From: Acinetobacter sp. ANC 3929
Lineage (GTDB): Bacteria; Pseudomonadota; Gammaproteobacteria; Pseudomonadales; Moraxellaceae
Reading direction: 5' to 3'
Assembly: GCF_000369405.1 (NCBI RefSeq)
Contig: NZ_KB849999.1
Location: forward strand, 478,054-542,053
Length of the DNA: 64,000 bases
A model generated the notes under the pieces. It ran no database searches. It had not been told where the DNA came from and was given only the letters and a program-made list of their open reading frames with translations. Positions 25,025-34,391 of this stretch are shown piece by piece; position 1 is the stretch's first letter, and each line of letters opens with the position of its first letter. The position numbers and the translations under genes were made by a program.

Positions 25025-28000
25025 ATGAAAAAAATAATTTATTTGTCAATATTATGTTGCATTCAAACTTCAGCAATAGCTGGGGTTATTGATTGGTCTG
25101 TTGCAATGACTTCTTTCCCCTCTGATCAAAGTGTTGGTGATACAGGGCATGAGAAAACATCTGGTGGTTATGTTGATCTCATGAGCGGTAACCTTGTATT
25201 TGATGTACCAGAAGTAACTTTAAAAGGTGATCGTGGTCTCAGTTTTACGCTATCGCGCTCATATGGAAAGGTAAATAATGGCTTCCGTGCAATGGGAAAC
25301 TGGGAACTGGAGTCTCCAAGATTAGTGATGAGTACAGGCCCTTCAACTGTATTGCAAGGTGATCAGAATGGTTCAGGTATCTGTGAAGCAAATGGCGATG
25401 CAACATCTAATTCAACAGGCCGACCGTATTTTTCAGCAGCACTGCTTGATACCCCATTTAAAAGTAAAATAGTGAAGTCATATGTAAACCAGTCAAATGT
25501 ATTTTTAGCAAATAAAACATTAAACTCGATCATTAATTTATTACAATATTTTGCTGTTGGAGATCCTAATGCTCAATACAACCAACAGCAATCACAGGCA
25601 GCACTTAATAACTTACAATTACAAATTTTTCAGGCCTTCGCAAATAATGTAACCTCAATAACGTATACGTATACTGAGGCAGAAACTAGAAGAAAACAAT
25701 TTGAAGATTCAATTAGTGGACTTTTAAGAAATAATCAGAGCATTAAAGTGAATGGTACTTTGCTTACAATAGGAAATATTAGTTCTGTTTTAGATAACTT
25801 ATCAGTTAATTCAAATTTAAAAGTGGAAACTACATTCCCAATAGCAGGTATTGTACAGCAGCAAGTAGTTGGCTATCTTTATTTTGTTAATATTAAAAGA
25901 ATGAAGCAACCAGGCTTCTCAACTTCTATGAGTAGTACCAGCTCTTTAACAACATCAAGCGATGTTGACTCTAGAAAGAGGGTTATTAGTTTGTATTTAC
26001 CAGGTCAGAAGAATATTGTTTTTTACCCAACCAATGGGAAAGCACAAGGATATCCTAGCTCGGCAAAATATATCTCTCAAGATAATTGGTTTATCAGTTG
26101 TGCAGAGTCTGGGAAAGATTTTGTCGTACGTTCAAGCTCAGGTGTAACTTACTACTTTCCGAGTGTAAATAGAGAAAATCAAACTGGCTTTACTTCATTT
26201 TTCTCAAGTCAATATATACCAGGTAAAGTGACAATTTATGCTTCGAAAATTGAGAATCAATATAAGGAAGGTTATTTATTAAATTATTTTAATAAACAAT
26301 CAGGTATGTTGCTTTATAGTGGTTTTAATAAGTCAAACAAATTGTTTTTGAAGTCAGTGCAACATACTCTTGATAATAAAATAGTAAATGAAAACTTACC
26401 AGAATTGGTGCTCGATTATGTTAAAAAGTTAGATAGCACAGAAAATATCAATGAAAGTCAATTTGATACAATGAAAGGTGATATTTTCCTTAAAAAAATA
26501 AAAAGGTTAATTAAAGGTAGTTATAAAGAATGGGTATCTTATGTCTATTCAGTGGGAGCAAAAGCTGATGCTAATTATAAACTTGATAATCCGATTTTAA
26601 TCAATGATACAATTGGGAGTTTTCAGGATCAAAACGCTGCAAAATTCTACTTGGATACAGCAGGTTATATAAATGGTGATGCAATTACATATAACTATGG
26701 TGGCCCGTATAGGATTGTTGGAAATGCGAGTCCTACTGAAATAGGTGGTTTTACCGCGCAAGAGTTTTTATGGTTTTATAGTGATCTAAAAGGGATTAGA
26801 TATTCTAAGACCTCAAAAAATGGCTTAGTTAATATTAAATCAGTCGATTGGGTATATGAGCTTATCAATAATTCTAGACCTGGCTTTGTTGAACAAAAGT
26901 CATTCAAAGTCAAAAGCTCTGCATATTCGAGTTCAGATGTTAACCCATATCAAATAAATTATAGTTATAGTCGAGATGATTCGGCACACCAGCAGACGAC
27001 AATTGTTACAACTAAAGATACTTTAACGGGACTCACTAAAGCTTATACCTATGTGATGAATGCTTTTGCTGGGGGTGGGGCTGAAAGTTACTTACATGGC
27101 TTACTTAAAAAACTTAAAATTGGTGATCGGGAGGAAACTTACTCTTGGACAACATCGTCAATTATTGGACAAAAAACAAAAACTATAGAAGATAACTACA
27201 CAGATTATGAAGATGTAAGATTAGTACGTTTAGCTCAAAAGATTATTAACCATTTTGGCGAATATAAAACTACTTATAGTAATTTTGATCAATATGGTAA
27301 TGCTCAAACAATTTCATCAACTGGTATGAATGGCACAAGTCCTGTTCAGATGCCGAATACTTCCATCGCATATTTCAACTCTGATTTCGCGAATAGTAAT
27401 GTAAGCACTGGAAGTCTACCTTGGATCATTGGCTTACCTAAGCAAAGAAATACTGGAAGTTTTAATTTACAAACAACTGATTATGATGCTCAAGGCTCAA
27501 TTCGTAGTGATACACAAGCGGGCCGTATTATTAAATATAAGTATGAAACTCTGTCGTTTACAACTTGTCTTGGTAATCTTGCTAATTTTCAATGGTCAAA
27601 CTTTGTTAGCTGTATGTCTAGTTATGTATTCGGCGATCAACACATTGGTTTACCGATTGAAGTTGATGTTGGGAATGGTAAACAGATTACTCAATTTGCA
27701 GCATACCAGAAAGGTATCCCAACTCGAATTAAACTTGCTAGTGGTGGTACAGAAGTCAATGTTGTTGATGATTTCGGAAATATTACTCAACATACGGATG
27801 CTGATAACATTATTTCAAAAAATCAATATGATGATGCTGGACGATTGAAAGTTGAAACGCCTATTGTTGGATTATCCGAAACTACCGTTAATTATGATGG
27901 GTTAATAATTACAAAGTCCATTGGTGGAACTACTCCATTTAGTAAAATAGAAAAATATAATGGGGATGGCTTATTAATAAGAGGTGAGGATCAAGCATCT

Positions 28001-29836
28001 GGTAAAACGATTGTTAATACAAATAGATATGATGCCTATGGTAATTTAACTTTTAAATCTAATTCGAGCTTAGGTAGTACGAATGCAGGAGTATCAAGCA
28101 ACTATGATATTTTTGATCGTCCACTGACAGTGAACGATAATGGTAGCGTTATCTCTTATTGCTATCAATCTTGTGGGGATCGAAAGGGAGCGATTGCTAA
28201 GACAACAGATGAAACGGGTGTTACTGAATCTAATTTTTTAGCAGTAGGAGATTTTAGTGCTGACCTGAAATCTTATGTTGCACGTAAAGGTATAGATGGT
28301 TCTGTTTTTCAAACAACAACGGAATTTGAATTAGCGCTCTTAAAGCCGAAAGTTGCTGTTTCTGGGAACTCTAAGCAAAGCTATACCTATAATACAAATA
28401 CAACTTTAGCGACTGAAAAAGACAATGGGATCAATGGGCAAAAAGTCTTTAAGTATGATGATACAGGTCGTATTATAACGATTACACATCCTGATGCTTC
28501 GACTGAAAATATTACTTATGCACCATTAAATGACTTGATCGGTTCTCGTACTTGGCGAGGCGTAACCACTAATTACATTTATTCAGGAGCAGGGCGATTA
28601 AAGTCAACAACAAATAGTAATACTTCTCAAGTACTTGATCGCGATAGCTATGGACGTGTAAAAACATCTACACAAACAGTAAAGGGGAATAATACAGATA
28701 AATCTTATATAGTAACTTATGGTTACAATGCACTAAATCAATTAACATCAATAGCTTACCCAAATGGAAAGTCGATAAATTTATCTAATCAAAATGCTTT
28801 TGGGGAAGTTATTAGTATTCCTAATGTCATACAGTCACTTGGATATAATGCACTGCATCAATTAACGACTGTCCAGGCTAATCCTGACATTAGTTGGGGA
28901 TATTCATATAGTGAAAATGGGTTACCAAGTAATGTATCTGCAAAAAGTTTAGATAAGTGTATTCTAAATATTAATTATGGCTATGATGCTTTAAATCGTA
29001 TTAAAAAAATTACTGATAATTGTGGTGCTGTATATAACGCGACAATTAGTCGATATGGTACAGGTTTAATGAGCTCTGTTGATCTAGATCAAGCTCGCTA
29101 TCAATATAGCTATAATAATGATGACATTATTTCAGTAAATATCACATCTAAAGGATCTTCTGTTAGTCCTGCAGTTTATACCTATAACTATGCAGCCACT
29201 ACTTCCCGTTTAACCAGTGTCACGGGTTCAAAATATAACTTTACTTATGATGCAATGGGTAACGTAATAAATGATGGTATTCGTAGTCTAACTTATGATG
29301 CTAATAGCCGTATGTCCAGTAATGGAAGTGAAAACTATATTTATAACTCTGATGGATTAAGAGTTAGAGCAATAAGAGCTGATGGCATAACAGATTATGT
29401 ATATGATCTTGATGGCAATTTGGTCTACGACATTAACCATCAAACAAGTTATAGCAAAGCTTATGTGTACATCGCTGGTAAATTAGTTGCGACTCTTGAA
29501 CGTTATCCAGACACAAATAAAGGATTTGATTTTGTTAATGACTTTGAGGCTGCAGAGTTAGGAGTTACTAATTTATTAGATAGTTATAAGGATAGTGATG
29601 GAGATGGTTTACCTGATTATTTAGAACGTTTTATTGGTTCAGATCCAAATAATCCTGATACCGATGGCGATGGACACAAAGATGGGTATGAATATAAGTT
29701 GCTAGGTGTTAAGGGTGTATTGAATTCAAATATAAAGCCAAATGAGCCAGATCCAAATGAAAACATTGCAGCGTGGTTGCCTCCAATACTTGATTTGATT
29801 TTGGAAGATAGCGAAGGGGAAGTATATGAAGAATAA
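25025..29836 (+). CDS. Secreted RHS/YD-repeat protein
   Basis: This is a 1,603-residue protein with a Sec signal (IIYLSILCCIQTSAIAG). Near the start, HEKTSGGYVDLMSGNLVFDVPEV is the usual N-terminal RHS entry motif. Many YD repeats run through about residues 920-1,490 (for example NQYDDAGRLKVETP, KYDDTGRIITITHP, YGYDALNRIKKITDN, TYDAMGNVINDG). Near 1,520-1,560 is a calcium-binding, thrombospondin-type-3-like stretch (SDGDGLPDYLE, NPDTDGDGHKDGYE). There is no RHS core or toxin here; these are in the overlapping next gene. RHS repeats normally form a hollow shell around a toxin. Confidence 0.88.
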   Translation: MKKIIYLSILCCIQTSAIAGVIDWSVAMTSFPSDQSVGDTGHEKTSGGYVDLMSGNLVFDVPEVTLKGDRGLSFTLSRSYGKVNNGFRAMGNWELESPRLVMSTGPSTVLQGDQNGSGICEANGDATSNSTGRPYFSAALLDTPFKSKIVKSYVNQSNVFLANKTLNSIINLLQYFAVGDPNAQYNQQQSQAALNNLQLQIFQAFANNVTSITYTYTEAETRRKQFEDSISGLLRNNQSIKVNGTLLTIGNISSVLDNLSVNSNLKVETTFPIAGIVQQQVVGYLYFVNIKRMKQPGFSTSMSSTSSLTTSSDVDSRKRVISLYLPGQKNIVFYPTNGKAQGYPSSAKYISQDNWFISCAESGKDFVVRSSSGVTYYFPSVNRENQTGFTSFFSSQYIPGKVTIYASKIENQYKEGYLLNYFNKQSGMLLYSGFNKSNKLFLKSVQHTLDNKIVNENLPELVLDYVKKLDSTENINESQFDTMKGDIFLKKIKRLIKGSYKEWVSYVYSVGAKADANYKLDNPILINDTIGSFQDQNAAKFYLDTAGYINGDAITYNYGGPYRIVGNASPTEIGGFTAQEFLWFYSDLKGIRYSKTSKNGLVNIKSVDWVYELINNSRPGFVEQKSFKVKSSAYSSSDVNPYQINYSYSRDDSAHQQTTIVTTKDTLTGLTKAYTYVMNAFAGGGAESYLHGLLKKLKIGDREETYSWTTSSIIGQKTKTIEDNYTDYEDVRLVRLAQKIINHFGEYKTTYSNFDQYGNAQTISSTGMNGTSPVQMPNTSIAYFNSDFANSNVSTGSLPWIIGLPKQRNTGSFNLQTTDYDAQGSIRSDTQAGRIIKYKYETLSFTTCLGNLANFQWSNFVSCMSSYVFGDQHIGLPIEVDVGNGKQITQFAAYQKGIPTRIKLASGGTEVNVVDDFGNITQHTDADNIISKNQYDDAGRLKVETPIVGLSETTVNYDGLIITKSIGGTTPFSKIEKYNGDGLLIRGEDQASGKTIVNTNRYDAYGNLTFKSNSSLGSTNAGVSSNYDIFDRPLTVNDNGSVISYCYQSCGDRKGAIAKTTDETGVTESNFLAVGDFSADLKSYVARKGIDGSVFQTTTEFELALLKPKVAVSGNSKQSYTYNTNTTLATEKDNGINGQKVFKYDDTGRIITITHPDASTENITYAPLNDLIGSRTWRGVTTNYIYSGAGRLKSTTNSNTSQVLDRDSYGRVKTSTQTVKGNNTDKSYIVTYGYNALNQLTSIAYPNGKSINLSNQNAFGEVISIPNVIQSLGYNALHQLTTVQANPDISWGYSYSENGLPSNVSAKSLDKCILNINYGYDALNRIKKITDNCGAVYNATISRYGTGLMSSVDLDQARYQYSYNNDDIISVNITSKGSSVSPAVYTYNYAATTSRLTSVTGSKYNFTYDAMGNVINDGIRSLTYDANSRMSSNGSENYIYNSDGLRVRAIRADGITDYVYDLDGNLVYDINHQTSYSKAYVYIAGKLVATLERYPDTNKGFDFVNDFEAAELGVTNLLDSYKDSDGDGLPDYLERFIGSDPNNPDTDGDGHKDGYEYKLLGVKGVLNSNIKPNEPDPNENIAAWLPPILDLILEDSEGEVYEE

Positions 29837-30851
29837 TAAAAATTCTCTAGATAAGACATGGTTGTACCTTATACAACTGATTGTTTTGTGTGTGGCGATA
29901 TTATTCAGCCCCTTTAGCTCTGCTAAAGATAGGATTCAATACCACGTTCAGAACTTTGATGGTTCAACTTTAAAAGTTATTAATGAACAAGGAATCGTTA
30001 CTCAGTCCTATCAATATGCACCATTTGGACAACAATTACAGTTAAAGAAACCAAGCAATCTCAAGAATCCAAATGCATTTTTAGGTGGCGTGCAAGATGC
30101 AGGGGATTTAGTTTATTTAAAGCAACGACACTATAACCCAGTATTAGGTCGATTCTATCAGCCCGACCCTGTAACTTTCTTAAGTAAAGGTCATGGGCAG
30201 ACTAATCGTTACCAATATGGGTGGAATGATACTTATCATTTTACGGATGCTAATGGCGAAGCTGCTGTTGTTAGAAATGGAGTTTGGGTTGATGATGGAA
30301 CAAACTTTTATTCAGCATCTGGGGGATATCTCACTGATCGATTAGGCTCAACATTTTTAAGTGATTTTTCAACTTTAGCTCCAGCACCTTCACTTTTGAA
30401 ATTTTCACTCTTTTATGAAAAATTATTAGCAAGAAGTGGATTTAGAGCATCATCTTTTGTATCACACCCAACACTAGTTTATAGAACTATGTACCCAAAT
30501 GAATTCGCTTTTTTACAGCAACATGGCAGATTACCAGCGGGGTCTTCTGAGAAGATGATTTCACCAACGTTAGAATACGTCGAAAAATATAGGGGAGTCA
30601 CTGTTGAATTTTTAATAAATCCAAAATTTTATGATAATTATTTAAATATTGCAGCAAGAGATAGTTCTAAAAAGGTCTTAGATATTCCCCAATATGCAAA
30701 TTTACCACATGCTAAAGGTGGATGGTGGATGGATAATGCACTTAATATAAAGTCCGAAAAAGGCATCATAAGTATTGGACTTGGTCGTGGACCAGGACTG
30801 GATTTATTTAACAGTAATATAATTCGGTTTCGTGAGGTTTCTAGGAGGTAG
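29826..30851 (+). CDS. RHS core domain plus C-terminal toxin, with its own signal peptide
   Basis: This 341-residue protein starts inside the last codons of the previous gene, in another frame, behind GGGGAAG. It has its own hydrophobic signal (YLIQLIVLCVAILFSPFSSA). Residues ~45-150 are the RHS-associated core: QSYQYAPFGQQLQ, YLKQRHYNPVLGRFYQPDP and NRYQYGWNDTYHFTDANG. The ~190-residue remainder is the variable toxin region, with LVYRTMYPNEFAFLQ, KMISPTLEYVEKYRG and SIGLGRGPGLDLFN. The YR...SPT pattern is reminiscent of ADP-ribosyltransferase-like toxins, which is a low-confidence guess. The next gene, 3 bases on, is the likely immunity gene. Confidence 0.8.
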   Translation: MKNNKNSLDKTWLYLIQLIVLCVAILFSPFSSAKDRIQYHVQNFDGSTLKVINEQGIVTQSYQYAPFGQQLQLKKPSNLKNPNAFLGGVQDAGDLVYLKQRHYNPVLGRFYQPDPVTFLSKGHGQTNRYQYGWNDTYHFTDANGEAAVVRNGVWVDDGTNFYSASGGYLTDRLGSTFLSDFSTLAPAPSLLKFSLFYEKLLARSGFRASSFVSHPTLVYRTMYPNEFAFLQQHGRLPAGSSEKMISPTLEYVEKYRGVTVEFLINPKFYDNYLNIAARDSSKKVLDIPQYANLPHAKGGWWMDNALNIKSEKGIISIGLGRGPGLDLFNSNIIRFREVSRR

Positions 30852-30854
30852 GGG

Positions 30855-31352
30855 ATGATTAACTACAAAATAATTGAGGCTTGTTATTTGGGGTATATTA
30901 AAATCTCTAACTTACAGAAAGAATTAGGGTTTGATCATATAGATATATATGATTTTGCAAAAGAGTTAATAAGGATAGCTGAATACCATAAAAATAGTGA
31001 TGCAATACATATAGCTTTTTTGATTTTTGATGATTATGAGTTAAAGGAAGACGATTTTAATTTGTTAAATATTTTTTTTCATGATTGGCATGATGCTCAT
31101 GAAGATATAGTTTTTACAGTAAGCAAGATAATTAATTGTAAATTAATTGATTTTTTTTACAGTGCTATTTTTTTTATTCCAAATTACCTAAAAGATGATG
31201 ATTGTAGAGCACTTGCAAGAAAATCATTTTTTGGTTTAGGTAATAACATGAAGTGTGTAAAAGCAGTTGAGTATTTGAGAAAATTTGAACTAGGAGAAGA
31301 TGAATTGTTGTCTGGATTTGCAAAAGAGCAGTTTAGTATTAATAGGTTTTGA
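30855..31352 (+). CDS. Probable immunity protein for the RHS toxin
   Basis: This is a 165-residue acidic, helical, cytoplasmic protein without a signal peptide. It begins 3 bases after the toxin gene and has a very strong ribosome site (AGGAGGT), ensuring expression. It is more AT-rich than the RHS genes, as is common for exchangeable toxin-immunity cassettes. No known immunity family is recognised; the evenly spaced helices with paired hydrophobics (LIRIAEYHKNSDAIHIAFLI) could form a HEAT-like array. The role is inferred from position. Confidence 0.7.
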   Translation: MINYKIIEACYLGYIKISNLQKELGFDHIDIYDFAKELIRIAEYHKNSDAIHIAFLIFDDYELKEDDFNLLNIFFHDWHDAHEDIVFTVSKIINCKLIDFFYSAIFFIPNYLKDDDCRALARKSFFGLGNNMKCVKAVEYLRKFELGEDELLSGFAKEQFSINRF

Positions 31353-31353
31353 A

Positions 31354-31950
31354 TTATAAATTATTAATATCTATGTAAATGTTAGGAAGATATATTTCTT
31401 CATGAGGAAGTAAAATTTTTGCTTCCTCAATTTTGTTGCTTGAGATAAGATTTCTTATTTCTTGCGTGTACTGAGTTATATCGGTAATATCAGTTATCCA
31501 ACTATTAACATAGTTTTCAACAGCTACATCACTTAGCCCAATTTGTATAGTTCTATATTTCAATGGATTTAAATGAATATCTCGCTCAGGATCCCATTGT
31601 ACTCTAACTGGAGTTTCCTGTTTTAATTTTTGCCACTCCTCATTTGATAAATTTAAAGGTTTATGACTGGAACAACTATGATTAAGAGCCCAATCAAATC
31701 CTTCTTTAGTTATATCTATGGCGAGAATACGTTGTTGTTTTCCTTCTTTCATTCCCCAACCTGATCGATACATCATCCACAAAAAGGATGGTTTAATCCA
31801 AGTCATTCTTGTCATCTTAAAGAATGGATTATTTCTAAAGCTAGCAGTTTTAATTACATGATTTGCTAACTCATGAGAGTAAGCTTGATAAATGCGAATA
31901 GTAGATTCAGTCTGGACAGCTCTGATAGTTTTTTCATCGTACTTATTCAT
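31354..31950 (-). CDS. DUF4291 family protein
   Basis: This is a 198-residue soluble protein, convergent with the immunity gene. It contains the family hallmarks: IRIYQAYSHELANHVI near residue 17, then RMTWIKPSFLWMMYRSGWG, ILAIDITKEGFDWAL and VQWDPERDI, ending in IQIGLSDVAVENYV. These mark DUF4291, a widespread family of unknown function. It is not an obvious part of the toxin cassette and lies on the opposite strand between two of them, so it may have been captured during cassette exchange. Confidence 0.85.
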   Translation of the reverse strand: MNKYDEKTIRAVQTESTIRIYQAYSHELANHVIKTASFRNNPFFKMTRMTWIKPSFLWMMYRSGWGMKEGKQQRILAIDITKEGFDWALNHSCSSHKPLNLSNEEWQKLKQETPVRVQWDPERDIHLNPLKYRTIQIGLSDVAVENYVNSWITDITDITQYTQEIRNLISSNKIEEAKILLPHEEIYLPNIYIDINNL

Positions 31951-32010
31951 TACAAATGAATACCTGTTAACTTATTGTTAGTTATGATAGTTTATTTAAT
32001 TAAATTTTAA

Positions 32011-32136
32011 AATAAAAAATTAAGTAAGGGGATCTTAGCAGCAGCAATTACTCTGGGGGCTGTTGGATTGTTGAATTATGCAGGAAAAGGGAAAATTCCA
32101 ACTAAAGGAATCCCATTTCCATTTCCAGTTCATTAA
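32011..32136 (+). pseudogene. Orphan C-terminal tail of an RHS-type toxin
   Basis: A 41-codon open tail without a start follows a TAA at 32008-32010. It reads KLSKGILAAAITLGAVGLL, then GKGKIPTKGIPFPFPVH and a stop. The stop is 10 bases before the start of the next gene (32147), the spacing expected of a toxin-immunity pair. The hydrophobic Gly/Ala/Leu segment and Pro-rich end resemble toxin C-termini. The rest of the toxin is absent, so this is the leftover of a displaced cassette. Confidence 0.5.
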
Positions 32137-32146
32137 GAGATTTACT

Positions 32147-33022
32147 ATGAATTGTTTAAAGTCTGAAATTCAAAAAAACTTTTCTGTTTATATTCAAAGA
32201 ATACAAAGTGATCTTTCAACTTTTATCGACTCAATTGATATTGATGATGAATTTAATTTTACATATTTAGACCTCTTCTTGTTATTAAAAATCCCGCGAG
32301 AGAAATTTTATAAATTTATATCAAATGAAAGCCATTATTTTTGGTATTCAGAAGAAATATGTAAAAAACCAACTAAAGGTGCTTTAAGTAATTTGGGTTT
32401 AAGTGAAAATGAACTAACTGAGCTAAAGAATAAGAGTGAAACTGAGTTTGTTGGTAATTTTGAAAGATGGTTATTAAATATAAATGAAGAATATCGTTGT
32501 TTTTTAGATAAATTTGATTTTAATCTGATGTCTGGCGATTTTGAAATGAAAGATATAAAGGGGAAGGGTAATAAGGCTATTGTTCTAGCTTATGAAAATA
32601 AAATTTTCAATGTGTCAGGGTGGAGGAATTTTGTAATTAATGCTTTTCTTGATGAACTTATAGGGTTTGAAGTTGCTTATAATCACAAGAATGTTTTTTT
32701 CTTTAAAAAGAATAAGAATTATACTTTTAAAATAGTATTGGATCCTTATGATATATTAGATGTTAATGAACTTTTGAAGAGCTATGGTATTTTTTATTTT
32801 GGATTGAGTTTTTTTGTAGAGGATAATGATGAGGGGAGTGTTTTTTATCCACCAGAAATATCATCTATCTTGTCAGAATTTTTAATTAAAAGTTATAGTG
32901 TTGACTTTAAAAATGCAACTTATGAGAATTCTAAAATAAGGATATATGCAAACATAAAATCTTATTGTAAGTTGTTGAAAGTTTTATTGCCTAGTTTAGA
33001 AAGCTTTATTTCAGAAAAATAG
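32147..33022 (+). CDS. Hypothetical protein, probable orphan immunity protein
   Basis: This is 291 residues from the ATG at 32147; the in-frame start at 32078 lies inside the orphan toxin tail and is rejected. It is a very AT-rich, soluble, acidic protein rich in Phe, Tyr, Lys and Asn. No family is recognised. It directly follows the remnant toxin tail at 32011-32136, in the position of an immunity gene. Keeping an immunity gene after loss of its toxin is a known pattern in RHS and CDI loci. The role is inference from the context. Confidence 0.55.
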   Translation: MNCLKSEIQKNFSVYIQRIQSDLSTFIDSIDIDDEFNFTYLDLFLLLKIPREKFYKFISNESHYFWYSEEICKKPTKGALSNLGLSENELTELKNKSETEFVGNFERWLLNINEEYRCFLDKFDFNLMSGDFEMKDIKGKGNKAIVLAYENKIFNVSGWRNFVINAFLDELIGFEVAYNHKNVFFFKKNKNYTFKIVLDPYDILDVNELLKSYGIFYFGLSFFVEDNDEGSVFYPPEISSILSEFLIKSYSVDFKNATYENSKIRIYANIKSYCKLLKVLLPSLESFISEK

Positions 33023-33090
33023 CTTCTTTTTTATAGTTAGATGGCTATTAAAAATTATGGAGCCAGACCAAACAATTAAGAAGAAAAATA

Positions 33091-33489
33091 GGCATCCCAC
33101 CTAGTGTCGATGCCTCTGAGTCAACAGTCAAAGCCTTGCAACAGTTTTACCTGAAACAACTTCCATTATCGGTGAAAGACCTTACTCAAAATGAACAAGC
33201 CAACTACCTATTTAACCAATTGTTTGAGGAGCGACATAAGATTGAACAACACCAATATTATTTTGATGGGCTGAAACATCAACTACCAATGATGATGAAA
33301 GAGACAGAGCGAGCAGTGTTTACAGGTAGGTCTGCGACGTGGAAGAAATCACAAAATTTAATTGGCTTAGATATTAAATTACTTCTTAAACAACATTCTG
33401 AATATTTACAGCAATTTCCTCAAACCAAAATTGATTGGCTTGTCAATTTTGCTCAAACTTCAGCTCATTATGATTGGCGGTATAAATAA
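33091..33489 (+). pseudogene. Remnant of a second yqaJ gene (3' part)
   Basis: From GIPPSVDAS to QQFPQTK the translation is closely similar to the C-terminal third of the intact YqaJ protein at 5702-6844, for example DLTQNEQANYLFNQL shared exactly. The catalytic region is missing and the frame diverges after 33432 into unrelated residues. It marks the former presence of another island of the same type. Confidence 0.85.
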
Positions 33490-33719
33490 TAGAAAACTTG
33501 ATAAGTAAGGTTTATATCTTTTGTGTTATATCTCCTCTAGCCTTGAACCGCAATTAACGTGGTACAAGGCCAAAGGGTAAACAATCAAGAAGTTATTTGT
33601 GGGACAAGTACTTGAACATATCTTGATAAAAGGTCAGTAGGATTGTATTTGATATCGTAGTCTTTTTTAGCTGCAATTCATGGATTGAGGTCATTTGTGC
33701 ATGATATAAATTGCCTAGT

Positions 33720-33971
33720 CGGTCATTAACCTTTTCATTTTTCAAGATAAGCTCCACGTAAGTAAGCAGCTTCAACTTCATCTTGTAATTTATGTGCAAG
33801 CATATGCTCACAGACTTCTCTCGGCTATTCTGATTTGTCGGTTGACCAGTCACGGAAAGTAGACCGGAATCCATGCGTTGTAACTACCCGATCTTGTTTG
33901 GGATCAATATACCCAATACCATTTTACTCAAATTTTTGTGCATGTATACGTTTGATCAATATCGTTAACTG
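33720..33971 (-). pseudogene. Remnant of a second P4-type integrase gene
   Basis: On the minus strand the bases match the 3' part of the intact integrase (HGFRSTFRDW, CEHMLAHKL and AAYLRGAYL are recoverable), with stop codons at two places. The N-terminal two-thirds are missing. With the yqaJ remnant 230 bases away it shows that an older island collapsed here. Confidence 0.85.
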
Positions 33972-34060
33972 TTAATAACAGTTTAAAAGTGAACCACTAA
34001 ATTAGGCTCTATTCTCTAGTCGATATGAGTCATTATCAATCTCAATAATGTCATAGTTTT

Positions 34061-34123
34061 GCACCATCAGTTTTGATACCATCAATTGTGTGGTGAATGC
34101 GCTCGGTTTAAAACTGATGGTGC
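34061..34123. repeat. 14-bp perfect inverted repeat
   Basis: GCACCATCAGTTTT at 34061-34074 and AAAACTGATGGTGC at 34110-34123 are exact complements separated by 35 bases. There is no T-run, so it is not a terminator. It may be a binding site or the end of a decayed insertion sequence. No gene is visible between 33972 and 34545. Confidence 0.6.
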
Positions 34124-34391
34124 GGCAGGGTGATTTTGGGTGTGAGCTGCTTCTTCAGAGAGTGATGTTGTTCATAAGCCTTCAACGAGAGGTTCAGCCT
34201 CTAAAAAATTCAAAAAAGCTTAAAACAGTGTCAAAATGAGTTGTAGTCTAACTATTATCAAAAGCTGCTCCTTAAAATTTAAGATCAACATATTTTTAAA
34301 TGAGCTGTATAAAACAATCAAAAAGGGGGTAGGTCTAAAGTTTCAATAGATAAATTTTTCTTGAAAAATAACAGTGGTCTATAGTTTTTTT

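Noticed and set aside
27429..27848. 139-residue frame inside the RHS gene
   Set aside because: It is a shadow in another frame of the strong YD-repeat coding sequence.
29826..29836. Programmed frameshift joining the two RHS genes
   Set aside because: The second gene has its own ribosome site and signal peptide, and there is no slippery sequence at the overlap.
33136..33489. Functional small gene
   Set aside because: It matches only the C-terminal third of YqaJ, lacks the active site and diverges at its 3' end.
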